NCBI GenBank assembly: GCA_021018995.1 | Contig: CM037598.1 | Coordinates: 72,062,671 to 72,126,670 of the forward strand | DNA length: 64,000 nt | Direction of reading: 5' to 3' | DNA from: Chloranthus sessilifolius | Taxonomy: Eukaryota > Streptophyta > Magnoliopsida > Chloranthales > Chloranthaceae | Part shown: positions 1 to 11,551 of the stretch, piece by piece | Position numbering within the stretch: position 1 is the stretch's first letter | How the letters are laid out: each line of letters opens with the position of its first letter | Position numbers and translations under genes: made by a program | The notes under the pieces: model-generated | What the model was told of the DNA's origin: nothing | Database searches by the model: none | What the model saw: the letters and a program-made list of their open reading frames with translations, nothing else

Positions 1-445
1 ACATACATAATATATATAGTGCATGTAACAAAAAAAAGAATTAGAGAACTGGTCCTCTTATATTACTAAGTACTTACAGAAAGCACAACCCAAACCAATT
101 GCCCATAGTCATTTTTGTTGTTGTGGACAATGAAGCTAAGAAAACCTCTATATGCTAAGTTGTTGAGAACTTAAAGACAAGTATGTGAGAAAAATAAAAC
201 ATGTAGATAGCATAGTTTCTTTTGATAATTATAAAAGTCAAGTCAAATGAAATATTAGCAAAAGAAAATATACACTTTAACAAAAAAAATTCTTTTGTAT
301 TCATTTCTGTGTCATTTCATAATATCTTTATTCATATCATTTACACAAAAAAATGATAGCATGATCATAATAATTTCACCATTTACATGTATATATACCC
401 CACCCCCAACTACAAAAACTATCGAATTCTTAGGTAGTGCGATCA

Positions 446-613
446 ATCGATGTCCATGACCGGATAATCTTCAGTGATAATTTTCTCATCAACATTGGCA
501 GAATTAAAGTTCTTAGATCGTTCCTTGAACTGAGATGACCATCCTGTTGCATAATCATCTTGGTATCGCCTCCATACGATGACGAAAATTACCTCCTCTC
601 TCGCAAGCCAATT
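446..613 (-). other. Possible C-terminal coding exon, unidentified
   Basis: Read on the minus strand, this stretch is open for 56 codons and ends in a TGA at 443-445. The frame has a protein-like, charged composition and ends with the residues ITEDYPVMDID. It stands out from the very AT-rich DNA around it. I cannot match it to a family, see no clear splice acceptor, and the frame is closed upstream by a stop at 614-616. It could equally be a chance frame or a remnant of a transposon. Kept only as a weak candidate. Confidence 0.13.
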
Positions 614-1040
614 TCACCCTGACACTGCGACCTTGAAAGCCCTTATCGGACCTCTGTATCGTAAGCATAATTCTCACTTTATTCGCGACATTGCGAGCCT
701 AGTCTTTCATTTCCTCGCAGATACAAAATAACTTATTTGTAGTCATAATAAGAGTAAGGTTCGTATTCTGTGATTGCGTATCTACCACCTAAACATAATA
801 ACATAACATTCATAATATTATCACTATTGAAATGAACGAACTTATGCACATAATTTTAAAGATAATGTTACTTTTAAAATATATATACCCTCTCGTAACA
901 TACTTTGAGATATTCAAAGATTCAATGACAATCATTTTTAAACCAAAGTCAATCCATCAAAAATGTATATTGCTCTTTTATAAATAAATTCGATATAGAA
1001 ATAAAATGAAACTTTTTTATACATTTTTCATTAATGCATA
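614..1040. other. AT-rich DNA, nothing recognised
   Basis: No open frame of useful length, RNA gene or repeat structure could be recognised here. The sequence is AT-rich spacer. Confidence 0.5.
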
Positions 1041-1410
1041 GAAACTCTAAATTTACAAATAGAATGAAAAATAATGAAATTAAAATGAATACAAATAAAA
1101 TGAAAAATTATATAATAAAAAATAATGAAAAATAACTCATTTATCAAGTCTTAAGTTTACTTAGAATGAAAAATTATATAATGAAAACTAATATAAATAA
1201 ACTGAAAAATAATGAAATTAAAATGAATACAAATAGAATGAAAAATAATGCATGCAAATAGAATGAAAAATAATTTATTTACCAAACCCTAAGTTTACTT
1301 GCAATGAAAAATAATATAATAAAAATTAATACTAATAGAATGAATAATAATAGAATGAAAATGAATACAACTTGAATGAAAAATAATACAAATAAATTAA
1401 AAAAAACCTC
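1040..1410. repeat. Degenerate AT-rich tandem repeat
   Basis: The phrases AATGAAAAATAAT and AAAATGAATACAAATA recur many times. A longer unit of roughly 150 bp, starting near TAAGTTTACTT, appears at least twice (about 1150-1285 and 1297-1400) with substitutions and small indels. This looks like a diverged minisatellite; it has no coding content. Confidence 0.55.
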
Positions 1411-2430
1411 ATTTACCTATACAAGAGTTTGTGATTCTGTCCAAGGGAGTTCCGTCAACTCCAAATTATCATTATAGGATAGCAGCTCTTTGGAGCTATC
1501 ATCCGCATCCTTCGAACCCATGCTTAGTGTTCCCAATAACACGAAAACAAAATCAAAACGAGAGGAAGAAGAAGGTAAGTCTGTGTACCAAAAGGAACAG
1601 TCGTGGGTGTCCAACTGAGCGAAGAAGAATGAACGTGGGAGCGTGAGGAATGCGAAAATGTTCAAATCGGTCATAGCGCGAGAATGAGAGGAAGAAAAGC
1701 TCGGGAATGGTTTGTATGAATATGTGGGTGTACCGAAAAGAAAGGATGGGTGTATTTCGCTTAGGAATTTCGGGAAAAGTTTTGGGTTTATTTCAGGCGC
1801 ACGTGGGAGCATGGGTGAACTCAAAGAATCTATGGGTGAAAATAAAAGTATTCATCTTGATTATGATGTCCGCTAGAGAATGCGACGTCACGTTACCTCT
1901 CATCTTCTCTAGGTTTTCCTTTATACGAGAATAGGCTAGGTCAAGAGGAAGATGGGACAATGGTCTCCTTTAAATAGCCACCTCCCTTTCCTAACTTATA
2001 AAGGAAAGAGAGCCGAGACGTATCACTTCTCTTAGGAAACTACTTGTCTCCTATTTCCTCAAGATACTTGTGGCCAAAGGTCCAACACAATTTTATAGAA
2101 ACCCATTATGGGTTAAGGTGTTGATCACAAATATTCAATATAAACGTGTTCTTTATACTTTTAAAGGCATTTTAAAAATTTTCTTTAAAAGAGATGGTAT
2201 TTTTTTTACAATCTTTACCAACCCAATTATTCGTATATATATTTTTTCAATTTTTTTTTCCTTTTATTCCGTACTTTCAAGGTTTTTGCCCTTTGTAATC
2301 CAAAATTTTCCCTTGCAGATTTATTCCAACTTGGTGACAATTTTTATAACTAGGCACTGAAAATCATGTCAAGATCTAAATTACTATCACATTCAAGCTT
2401 TCGCAACTTTCAGCAAATGTCCCGAGATGT
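1411..2430. other. Non-coding spacer, no gene recognised
   Basis: A 135-codon open frame lies on the minus strand (1417-1824), but its serine/phenylalanine-rich product has no domain or motif I recognise and no supporting splice signals. The middle part is GC-richer than its surroundings and could be an old LTR or transposon remnant. 2070-2430 is T-rich with no feature. Confidence 0.4.
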
Positions 2431-4370
2431 CGTAAACTTGCAGAAGTCTCTTGGAATCAAGTTTAGTCCTGCCTAAACTGATCAAATATTTCCAATTGAA
2501 AACAAAAAATTATGGAAATAACCAAGCGCTTAAATACCCAATATATTTCTTTTCTCTCATTTTCTTTTCTAAATTAAGTTCTGCAAAGTATATTACAAAA
2601 ATAACATTATCATACCCCATGTTTATCCAGTCAATTTTTCATAAATTGATATTTTCGGGAAAATAGCAGTAAATGTCCAAACCAATAACAAAATGATCAA
2701 GAGAGTGAGAGAGTAACAATACTAATCTCCTCACTGAAACATGTTGCCTGCTGATGACCCATTTCTCTTTTTTGAATCACCTACAGTTCTCTGATCACCC
2801 ACTTCATTGCTGGCCTTCTCACTCCAGTATCTATGCACTGCAATGCCAGCTCCATCACCCATTGCAGAGAAACGTTTGCATCTAGCCCTTCTGTCTAGTC
2901 TAATCAACAAAGCCACTAAGATTACGAGTATTCTTAGTGGCTCAGAAGAGATCAAAATGAAGAACAAATTTGGGTTTATTTGCATTAGCATAAGACTATG
3001 AAATCTAGACTGCAATCAATCTTGCAAAGAAAACTTTCATGACCCTCATGATAGAATAATCATGTCGCACTATACATGGGAAAAGGAATGTGGATTGGTG
3101 CAAGATCATCAATAGGAGGCAAATATTATATAATTTAGATAAAGAGAAACACAATTTGATATCTAACCATATAAAAATAAAAGGTTAAATAAATTACTAG
3201 ATATACTAGATTCTGCACCAGTTATCATTGGTTTCCATTGAAACCTACATGTACACTTAACAACTCCAATAAGAAAACCCCACTACTGCAATCCTTGCTT
3301 CCTTCGGAAACTCAACTTTACATGCTCAACCTGAAATGAAGTTTTCATAAGGATTTCAAATCAAATGGATCATCATCAATTACACAAAATAAACTTGATC
3401 GAGAACTCAAAAACTTAAAGTGAACTAAATATGATCGAAAATCAGGTTATGAAAAAGGAATAACTTGATTATTTAAACCCGATAATAACTCGATTGAATA
3501 GCTGGAGTTGTCGTAGTTTTCTTGACTATGTCACGTTCTTACTACTGGATCAGGTACTAGAAAAAGCAAATCAAATGCTTACAAAACTTATCAATTCCAA
3601 GGATTCAAAGTGTTTTTGAATCGAAAGTACTTGGCTGACTAATGAGTTGCATAAACTTGAGCCATCATCAAGTCCAAGTCAAGTTTCAAGTTTTTGAACC
3701 TTGACATTGACTGGCTCCTTGTAGGAACCCTGGTTGCATCAAGTGAATAATCTCATTATATGATTGAGAAGGATGAAGAGCGTACTCTGGATCAATGAAG
3801 TAATCAATGCCTGATGATGAACCAACAAGGGTACTCCAAATCAGTAATGTCGACAGTCCAAAATCAGCTACCTCATCTGTAAAGTTTTCATCACCAACAT
3901 TACTTGCTTTGAGGTGCATGTGCAGGAGAGGGGGTGCCAAACTGAGCAAATATTTGAATCCTGATGTGATATGTACAATAGAAAAAAGCACTACTATTCA
4001 TCATCATCATCATAATATATATATATACACACACACACACGCACAAGAGTTTCAAGAAATGTAATACCAAAACCAAATTCCCGGTATATGATGGAGATAT
4101 GATGGATATTGTTGTCAATAGCAAAGATTAAATATTAAATGTTTTATTCATGTAATGGCTTACCTCTAGCTGCAAGGCAAGGGATAGACATTAATGGACG
4201 TTTATAACCTACATTATCTATGAACATGAGAGGTCGATGGGTGTAGAAAGTTTCACTTATGTGATTGTAAGCTGCCTTAAGTTTGTGTGAGGATGGGTGA
4301 ATCCATTCCCACGTGCTCGATCAACTGAAAGAAGATTGGAAAAAATAAGAAAAACAGACTTAAGGAAGCT
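2430..4370 (-). pseudogene. Receptor-like kinase pseudogene, copy A, 3' portion
   Basis: This is the 3' part of a decayed plant receptor-like protein kinase locus read on the minus strand. At 3686-3991 a frame shows kinase subdomain VIb in the altered form LLHMHLKASN, then VADFGLSTLL (DFG motif), then IDYFIDPEY (subdomain VIII, APE region), the usual order in this superfamily. A DENF stretch precedes the DFG. The catalytic HRD aspartate is absent and the downstream half of the kinase domain is missing. The conserved downstream flank at 2731-3015 is also present at 21.9-22.2 kb. The whole segment is repeated in the same orientation as copy B (21720-22217 plus 59697-61800). A CA run and an AT run lie at 4017-4040. 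It is interrupted at 4370 by element 1 and resumes at 16036. The kinase assignment is firm; the subfamily is not determined. Confidence 0.7.
4366..4370 (+). repeat. Target-site duplication, left of element 1
   Basis: AAGCT here pairs with AAACT at 16036-16040, one mismatch. The unoccupied paralogous site near 61790-61800 reads AAGCT followed by AAG, matching the sequence expected before insertion. Confidence 0.75.
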
Positions 4371-6513
4371 TGTCACAACCCCAGATTTTTGGGAAACGTG
4401 CACGTCATGCATTATATACATGTATATGTGTTTCACAAGGAAACCAAAACGAACTCGTAGACACTATGTGTGTATGTGGGAAACACACTAGTATTTCCCT
4501 AACTTATAAGTATATAAGTGAAAGAGAGAGGAGAGAAGAGCCCTTACGTAACTCTATTCTAACCTAAATAGAGAGAAAGAAAAGAAGAGCCTAGTAAAGA
4601 ACTAGGGTTTCGTTGGGACTTAAATCGGCGGAAGAGTTGGAGCAAAGGCTTGAGGAGGAACCTTGGAGACCTGTTAGCCTAGTAGAATTTCGAATCTTAA
4701 ATCGAACTTTAGCGAGACTCATCGTCGGAGGTATGTTAAAGGCATGATAGATGCTTAGGCATGTTTTAAATAATAGGAAGAATGTTGGTTGAATGATTTT
4801 AATGATATTAAGGTTTGAATGAAGGGAGAAATAGTGTTCTCGATCAGATCAAGGAGCAAAAATCATCACTCATCGCTCGAGCGAGGATAAATAGTAAAAA
4901 TATAGCTCTGGGCTCGCTCGAGCGGTCCCTAAAATAAGAGGGAAGCTCGCTCGAGCGAGGTCCCCAATAAAGCTTCATGCAGCTCGATTTAATTGCTCGA
5001 GCGAGGTCAAGTGACCGCTCGAGTGAGGTCTAGTGACCGCTCGATCGAGGAATTTTGCTCGCTCACACGAGGCACCACTCAGTTCTTGAAATTATGGGTA
5101 CAGAAACATGGAGGTTATGCACTCCAATGATTCTGGTAACCTTTCTAAGCATATTCTAAATACATGAAATGTAGGTTTGACGTATGATCGTGAAGTGTAA
5201 ACCTCTACGAGAAGGCGTGCTTTGAAATTCGTCAAGGTAGGGAATATTCTTGAAACATGTGTATTATTCCGTCAATTCATATATGTAGTGTAATCCAAAT
5301 TAAATTAGTCAAGTACTGCATGATCATTATGAAAAAGGGTGTGTGAGTGAGTTTCAAACGTGATAGTCTTGAGGTCCCCAGGGGATGAAAAATTATAGAG
5401 TAAACATCTGAAGGATGCGATGAAATCAGGGGCATCCCAGGGATGCAGATGAAAACTAACAGTGAAACGGAAGTAATGTGACAAGGCCTGATGTAATATA
5501 ATTAGCACAATCAAGATGAATAACTATATGTAGAGCACATTCGATATTTTTATTATTTAAGGTTTGATTAGAATACCCCACCGACGTGGCGGGATACCTA
5601 CGACTGACTCGGCAGGATATCCGTGACAAGTACGGCGGCCAATCCGTACATTCATAGCACATCCCAGGGATGTAGATTAAGAATAAACCCCGCCACCTAT
5701 GAGAAAGGGGCTTGGGCAGTATTCCCAGGGAATACATATAACAACTGTCTAGTTAGACGACGATGGCGGGTATTCCATCGGGGCTCGATGCTATATTGCT
5801 CGGGGACTACTTAAGTTAAGATTTAAGAGATTGGGCCAAATTCACAACTAAACCAGCAAGGAGATTAAACAAAACCATGCAAAGTGACAGTCGAAATCAT
5901 TATTTTTATTCCAGTTATTTCAATTGTTTTTCATAAATGTTACTCGATAATTTATGCTTTTAAAACTGCTGACATATGTGTGAAGGTTAATCTATATGTT
6001 CTTTTTGTTTCCCTACAGAGCTAGGATGTAGCTCACCCCCCTTAGACTATACGTCGCAAGTCCAGGACTAACGGCTGCAGAGACTTCTGGAGACGCTGAT
6101 CCAGGGGATTCGGATTACGTGCCCACAGAAGAGTCAGATCCTCCTCCTGAGGATTTCTTCTAGGAAACCCACTGCATACTTTGAGAGTGAGTTGAGAGTA
6201 TTAGGTACGGCTTGGTATGTCAAGCCTCTTTATTCGAATGTATTTAAATACCGTTTCTTTTGATAAAACGTCTAGGATGAACAGTTATCACCAATGGCTT
6301 GGATAAGTTCTTATGCCCATGAATTGGCATGGGACAAAGACTGCTTTTATATACCATAATTTTTATATATGAGAACTTATTTAGAGTAGCTACGTGCACC
6401 CTAATTACAGTTTTGGCTTGTATATACCAATATATCGTGAAGAACCCAGGGCACGGCCTTGAAGATCGTGCTGATGGCACGAATTTCGGGGTGCCAAAAT
6501 TCAGGCTATCACA
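4371..6513 (+). repeat. 5' LTR of element 1
   Basis: The 2143 bp long terminal repeat starts TGTCACAACC and ends GCTATCACA. It aligns end to end with 13852-16035. It contains a block of GCTCGAGCGAGG palindromic repeats (about 4870-5070) and a conserved GATGTAGCTCACCC block near 6025, followed by a short open frame ending PPEDFF at about 6160. The end is fixed by the primer binding site that follows directly. Confidence 0.93.
4870..5075. repeat. GCTCGAGC palindromic repeat cluster in 5' LTR
   Basis: The 12-mer GCTCGAGCGAGG, whose core CGCTCGAGCG is self-complementary, recurs with small changes about every 20-40 bp. It is much more GC-rich than the rest of the LTR. The equivalent 3' LTR cluster has extra units, which explains most of the length difference between the LTRs. 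Confidence 0.8.
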
Positions 6514-6514
6514 G

Positions 6515-6528
6515 TTGGTATCAAAGCC
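6515..6528 (+). other. Primer binding site of element 1
   Basis: TTGGTATCAAAGCC follows the LTR end after one base. It resembles the complement of the 3' end of plant initiator tRNA-Met (TGGTATCAGAGC) with one mismatch, as usual for plant Ty3/gypsy elements. Confidence 0.85.
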
Positions 6529-6609
6529 TTTCTTTCTAGTTCTGGCTATCATCTCGTCAGAATATAGGGACTTCTGCTAACGAGACTATGGATTCTCATG
6601 CAGACCGTT

Positions 6610-7949
6610 ATGTTTCCTAGAGGAAGAGGCCGACCCAGGGGTGGTCATGATAGGAATTCTGTGAGAGATGGTTTCGTCTCACCCTACCAGACGGTACCAT
6701 TGGGAAAGCAGGAGATTCGAGGGCGGTGGCTGGAGGAAACCAAAATCAAGCAGAAGATCAAGGTCTAGATCGACAGGATCGAAATCAGAGGGAACAAGAT
6801 AGAGTGAGGGAGAGAAATGAAGAAAGAGAAGAGCGTCAGAGGATGATGCACACAATGGAGACAATGGCAACTGCCATGACACAGCAAGCAGCGTCCTTGG
6901 CAGCACATGCAGCCCCAGAACCACAACGAACACCTACACCTCCAGTGGGACCTACACCACTAGTGGCTTCAGCATTTACCGAGTTCAAAAGGATGAGACC
7001 TCCTAACTTTTCAGACGAATGGCGGAACCAATGGCGGTAAATGGAAAAGGTGTTTAGCGTACTGACATGCACAGAGGATGAGAGCGTCTGTTGGGCGGTA
7101 TATATGCTAGATGGAGAGGCTGGACCTTGGTGGAAATCCGTTTCGCGAACGAGAGCACAAAAAACTCCGGATATGTCGTGGACTTGGGACGAATTCGTAA
7201 AAGAATTCAATAAGCAATATTTTCCTGAAGTTGTGAGAAATCAGATGGAGACCCAATTTTTGCAACTAGCGCAAGGAAGGATGACCGTGAGAGAGTACGG
7301 AGTAGAATTCATGAGACTGGCTCGCTTCGCTCCAGACTACGTAGTTTCAGATGTGATGAAAGCGAAGAGGTTCCAACAGGGTTTAAGGTCGGACATCCGA
7401 GGAGGGTTGCCCTTCGGTGAGACCTATGGAGAAGTAATGAGTAAGGCATTAGTAGTCGAAGAAGAAAACAATAACTATTACCGTCAGAGGGAACAACAGG
7501 GAAGAGGAAGCATGGATCCAAGCAGGACGGGGAGCTATGAATCGGTACATAAGAAACCGAGGTTTGTAGCACCGAATCAGAGACAACCGTTCGCATGTAT
7601 GGGAGAGCCGCACAACAAACTACTCATCAAAGTATTTCGTTGCTGGCATCAGGGAGACCGATGAGGTATGAGGGTCCTGCTATTTCAAATGAGGCCATCT
7701 GACTACCAAGGTTTTTCGAGAGCTGCTACTTCAACACCAAGGGAAACTTGTGCCAAGTGTGGCAAGTCCCACAAAACAGTGGATTGTAGGCAGGGAATGC
7801 GAGGCTGTTTCAAATGCGGCAAGATGGGCCACATGATTAGAGATTGCCCTGAGGCAGTTAAAGAAAAGACGGCCCCAGCTTCCATGCCACGACCTATTCA
7901 ATCACGAAAGCCAGTTGTTCAAGGGAGAGCCTACGCAATTACCGCCTAG
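6610..7949 (+). pseudogene. gag: gag of element 1 (broken)
   Basis: Remains of the capsid-nucleocapsid gene. The likely start is the ATG at 6610, giving an Arg/Gly-rich N-terminus; the frame then shifts before 6726. The segment 6726-7040 carries an Arg/Glu-rich region and ends in a stop. 7041-7664 holds the capsid core, with MLDGEAGPWWKSV and the EFNKQYFPEVVR-type retrotransposon gag signature. 7668-7949 has two zinc knuckles: an atypical CAKCGKSHKTVDC and a canonical CFKCGKMGHMIRDC. At least two frame changes and several stops separate the parts, and sequence appears to be missing around 7015-7040. Another in-frame TAG lies at 7947-7949. The product would have formed virus-like particles and bound element RNA in the cytoplasm. 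Confidence 0.9.
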
Positions 7950-7980
7950 GAAGCAGGAAGTGTACACGACATCATCCAAG

Positions 7981-8151
7981 GTGAGATTTCTTTTAAATAA
8001 AGGATTTCGGTTTCAATACAATTCTAGATAAAGAATGTGCATTCATTAGGACAAGTGTATATAACCGTTGTTGCACGTTAGAAGAATTCTAAATAAAGTA
8101 TATGGTATGTACGTATATGTATTGGTATGTACGTATATGTATGTATTATAG
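7981..8151 (+). other. Intron-like 171-nt insertion between gag and protease
   Basis: Sequence shows GTGAG at the left edge and TTATAG at the right edge, with the flanks CATCCAAG and GTACGTTA. The length is a multiple of three but the segment contains in-frame stops. If it were removed, the reading frame from the gag tail into the protease leader would be continuous at this point. It holds a tandem 22-bp repeat containing GGTATGTACGTATATGTAT. It is either a spliced intron or an insertion that happens to have GT-AG ends; only RNA evidence or comparison with other family members can decide. Confidence 0.5.
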
Positions 8152-8447
8152 GTACGTTACAAGTTTATGAAAAAGGGTGCTACGTAGCACATGACGCATG
8201 AGTGCTGATAGACCCAGGGTCTACCCACTCCTTCATCACCCCTAGATTTGCAAAGAAGATGAAGATTATTCCGGAGACACTGGACTTTGTGTTATCAGTG
8301 TCTATCCCAACAGGAGAATTAGTGGACACAGAGTTAGTCTGCAAATCAGTAGTGGTAAGCGTTCGGGATCATGTTGTTTACGAACTAGACGCAACTTTAA
8401 TATTGTTGGACATGCAAGGATTCGACGTGATCCTTGGCATGGATTAG
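8152..8447 (+). pseudogene. Protease domain of element 1
   Basis: Aspartic protease of the Ty3/gypsy pol polyprotein, expected to mature Gag-Pol. The catalytic triad region reads LIDPGSTHSFI, where the family norm is DSG or DTG, so the serine/threonine next to the catalytic aspartate is replaced by proline. The later [15 protein letters not shown] stretch is the second conserved protease block. An in-frame stop sits just before 8202 and a TAG follows the last block at 8445-8447, separating it from the reverse transcriptase. Non-functional as it stands. Confidence 0.85.
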
Positions 8448-8468
8448 TTTCTCATCAACTGCTTAGCA

Positions 8469-9476
8469 ATGGATTGCAAGGATAAAGTTGTTATTTTCTG
8501 TCCTAACATGAGGAGATCGTTTCGATTTCGAGGGGAGAGATCGACACAGGTGCCACTCATATCTGCAGTCAGAGCAGAACGTTTAATCAGTAAGGGGTGT
8601 AGCGGTTATTTGGCATTCCTGAAAGAAAATAAAGACGAAAAGAATATTATCTCCGAGATAGCGGTAGTGCGAGAATTCCCAGATGTATTTCCAGAAGAAT
8701 TGTCAGGGTTACCTCCAGAAAGAGAAGTGGAATTTGCCATCGACTTAGCACCAGGAACGGAACCTGTTTCAAAGGCGCCTTACAGGATGCCCCCTGCAGA
8801 GTTGAAAGAGTTGAAAGAACAATTGCAAGAGCTCATGGATAAAGGATTCATAAGACCAAGCGTGTCTCCATGGGGAGCACCAGTTCTATTCATGAAAAAG
8901 AAAGATGGGTTGATGCGGTTGTGCATTGACTACCGTCAATTAAACAAAGTCACTGTAAAGAATCGATATCCGTTGCCAAGAATAGATGACTTGTTCGATC
9001 AGTTGCAGGGAGCAAAACATTTTTCCAAGATCGATCTAAGATCTGGATACCATCAGCTAAAAGTCAGGGCCGAGGACATTCAGAAAACGACATTTAGAAT
9101 ACGGTATGGACACTATGAATTTTTAGTGATGTCATTCGGACTGACGAACGCACCGACGTCGTTTATGGACTTGATGAATCGGGTGTTTAAACCACACCTA
9201 GACTCCTGCGTTGTAGTGTTTGTTGATGACATCCTGATTTACTCAAAATCAAAGACGGGACATGAAGAACACTTACGAGTCGCTCTACAAACCTTGCGTG
9301 AACACCAATTGTATGCCAAGCTCAGCAAATGTGAGTTTTGGCTAGAAGAGATTCGCTTTTTGGGACATGTCATCTCAAAGCATGGTGTCACAGTAGATCC
9401 CGCTAAGATCGAGGCGAGGAACGAGCAACAAAAATCAGGAGATGTCCAAGTTTCCTCGGAGGCGGGTTATTATTGA
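8469..9476 (+). pseudogene. pol: Reverse transcriptase domain of element 1
   Basis: This 335-codon frame covers the fingers, palm and start of the thumb of a Ty3/gypsy reverse transcriptase. Conserved blocks in order are the [18 protein letters not shown] entry, [37 protein letters not shown] and the catalytic FVDDILIYS near residue 250. FLGHVIS of the thumb follows. After about residue 315 the frame is wrong: the expected thumb continuation lies in other frames downstream of 9410, so at least one small indel occurred there. Synthesis of element cDNA from RNA would be its role. Confidence 0.93.
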
Positions 9477-9479
9477 CGT

Positions 9480-9960
9480 TTACTGGGGTTTTCAAAATAT
9501 CGGGGCCTCTTCGGCTTACAAGAAAGGATTCAAGATTTGAGTGGAGTGAGGCGTGTGAGAAGAGTTTTCAAGAACTCAAGAAGAGACTCACCTCAGCTCC
9601 AGTGTTAGCCATTCCATCAGGCAGTGGAGGATTCGATCTATAGTGATGCTTAGATTATAACGGGTTGGGTTGTGTGTTAAATCAATATAAAAAGGTAATA
9701 GCTTACGGGTCAAGACAGTTGAAAGAGCACGAAAAGAACTACCCAACACATGATCTGGAACTAGCAGCGGTCATATTCGCATTAAAGATATGGCGACATT
9801 ATTTATACGGAGAAACATTTGAAATTTTCACTGACCATAAGAGCCTCAGATATTTGTTTACACAGAAGGAACTAAATATGAGGCAGCGTAGGTGGATGGA
9901 ATTCCTCAAAGACTATTTGTTCTATCGGTACCATCGACCAGCAAAGCTAACGTAGTGGTA
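9480..9960 (+). pseudogene. RNase H domain of element 1
   Basis: The 9665-9955 frame contains the Ty3/gypsy RNase [20 protein letters not shown], then [19 protein letters not shown] with the catalytic acidic residue, then [11 protein letters not shown]. The part upstream (9480-9664), including the first catalytic aspartate region, is spread over frames with stops. The domain is broken again near 9955, where the expected tether to integrase is out of frame. Confidence 0.88.
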
Positions 9961-10189
9961 AGCGCCTTGAGTCGAAAAAAGTTCATTTCGATTGGCTAGT
10001 CAAATTTCGGGTATACATCGATGGAAACTGTTGGAGGATCTAGCGCCGTGTGGCGCAGAAATACAGCCACAAGCCACAGGAGCCTTCTTAGCCAACATAT
10101 CAGTGAAACCGGTGATATTCGAACACATACGAGAACTACAGATGAAAGACCCAATTCTAACCAAGATGCGTTAAGATGTAACTGAAGGT

Positions 10190-11083
10190 ATTATATCTGA
10201 GTTTTCAATCAAGGAGGATGGTTCCTTAGTATTCAAGGGGCGACTTTGCATTCCAGACAATGCCGATTTGCGGCGAACGATTCTTGATGAATCTCACAAG
10301 TCAAGCTATGCTATCCACCCGGGAAGCACAAAGATGTATCAAGATCTGAAAAGGAATTACTGATGGAGAGGCTTGAAACAAGATGTAGCAGAGTACGTAT
10401 CGCGATGTTTGACGTGCCAACAAGTGAAGATCAATCATAGACACCCCGCAGGCCTATTATAGCCTCTACCCATACCGGAATGGAAGTGGGAATCTATCTC
10501 CATGGATTTCATAGTCGGTCTACCGCGAACTGCAAGGAACCATAACACCATTTGGGTAGTAGTTGATCGATTGACTAAGTCAGCACACTTCTTGCCTAAC
10601 AACACGATGTACACGACGGGAATACTGGCAGAGCTCTATATGAAAGAGATCGTCCGTTTACATGGGATTCCAAGTAGCATTGTTTCAGACCGTGACCTAT
10701 TATATACATCAAAGTTTTGAAAGAAATTTCAAGAAGGAATGGGAACTAGGCTAGATTTTAGTACGGCGTTTCACCCACAAACCGACGGACAGACTGAAAG
10801 GGTTAATCAAGTCATTGAAGACATGCTTAGGGCATGTATGTTAGAATTACAAGGATCGTGGGATCAACACCTACCATTGATTGAGTTCGCATATAATAAT
10901 AGTTTTCAGACGAGCATCGGAATGACACCGTATGAAGCCTTGTACGGAAGACGATGCAAATCGCCAATCAATTGGGAGGAAATTGGCGAGAAATTTATTT
11001 TGGGACCCGAGCTACTTGAAGATAACGCAGCTATTGTCCGCATGATCAGGGGAAGACTAAAGGCAGCTCAAAGCAGATAGAAA
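10190..11083 (+). pseudogene. Integrase zinc-binding and catalytic core of element 1
   Basis: The HHCC zinc-binding module is recognisable around 10285-10430 (HPGSTKMYQDLK and SRCLTCQQVK) but has in-frame stops. The DDE core follows: [10 protein letters not shown] at 10502 with the first aspartate, [13 protein letters not shown] with the second, then a stop at 10718, and the glutamate block TERVNQVIEDMLRACML in 10739-11080. The frame ends in a TAG at 11078-11080. In a working copy this enzyme would insert the cDNA into the host genome. Confidence 0.9.
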
Positions 11084-11551
11084 AGCTATGCTGACATCAA
11101 GCGGACGAGTGTAGACTTTAAGGTGGGTGAACATGTGTTCGTGAAAGTATCACCGATGAAGGGGGTGATGAGATTTGGAAAGAGAGGGAAGCTAAGTCCC
11201 CGCTATCTTGGACCGTTTGAAGTTTTGGGTCGAGTAGGAGAAGTAGCCTACCGCGTTGGATTGCCACCATTGTTTGATCAGGTACACAATGTATTCCACG
11301 TGTCTATGCTCAGGAAGTATCTCAATGACCCTGATCAGGTGCTGAGCGGCCAATCATTCGAAATGCATGAAGATATGACCATGATTGAAGAGCCGGTGGA
11401 AATTTTAGATCGAAAGGAACAAGTGTTGCGAACAAAGGTTATTCCCTTAGTGCTTGTCCGATGGAAGAACCATCTGGTCGAAGAAGCAACGTGGGAACGA
11501 GAGGCTGACGTCAAAGAACAATACCCCAATTTGTTCAAGGACACTAGCTAG
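11084..11551 (+). pseudogene. Integrase C-terminus with chromodomain-like tail, element 1
   Basis: The frame 11123-11551 continues the integrase C-terminal region (GKLSPRYLGPFEVLGRVG, VFHVSMLRKY). It closes with a divergent chromodomain: VRWKNHLVEEATWEREAD about 30 residues from the end. This tail is typical of Tekay/Del chromoviruses, whose chromodomains lack some aromatic cage residues of HP1-like domains. It is thought to guide insertion into heterochromatin. The frame is intact here. Confidence 0.85.

Noticed and set aside
1417-1824. 135-codon open frame on the minus strand
   Set aside because: No recognised domain, biased composition, no splice context; treated as chance.
4871-5072. CRISPR-like spaced repeats (GCTCGAGCGAGG clusters)
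   Set aside because: Plant nuclear context, irregular spacing, repeats far too short and located in LTRs.
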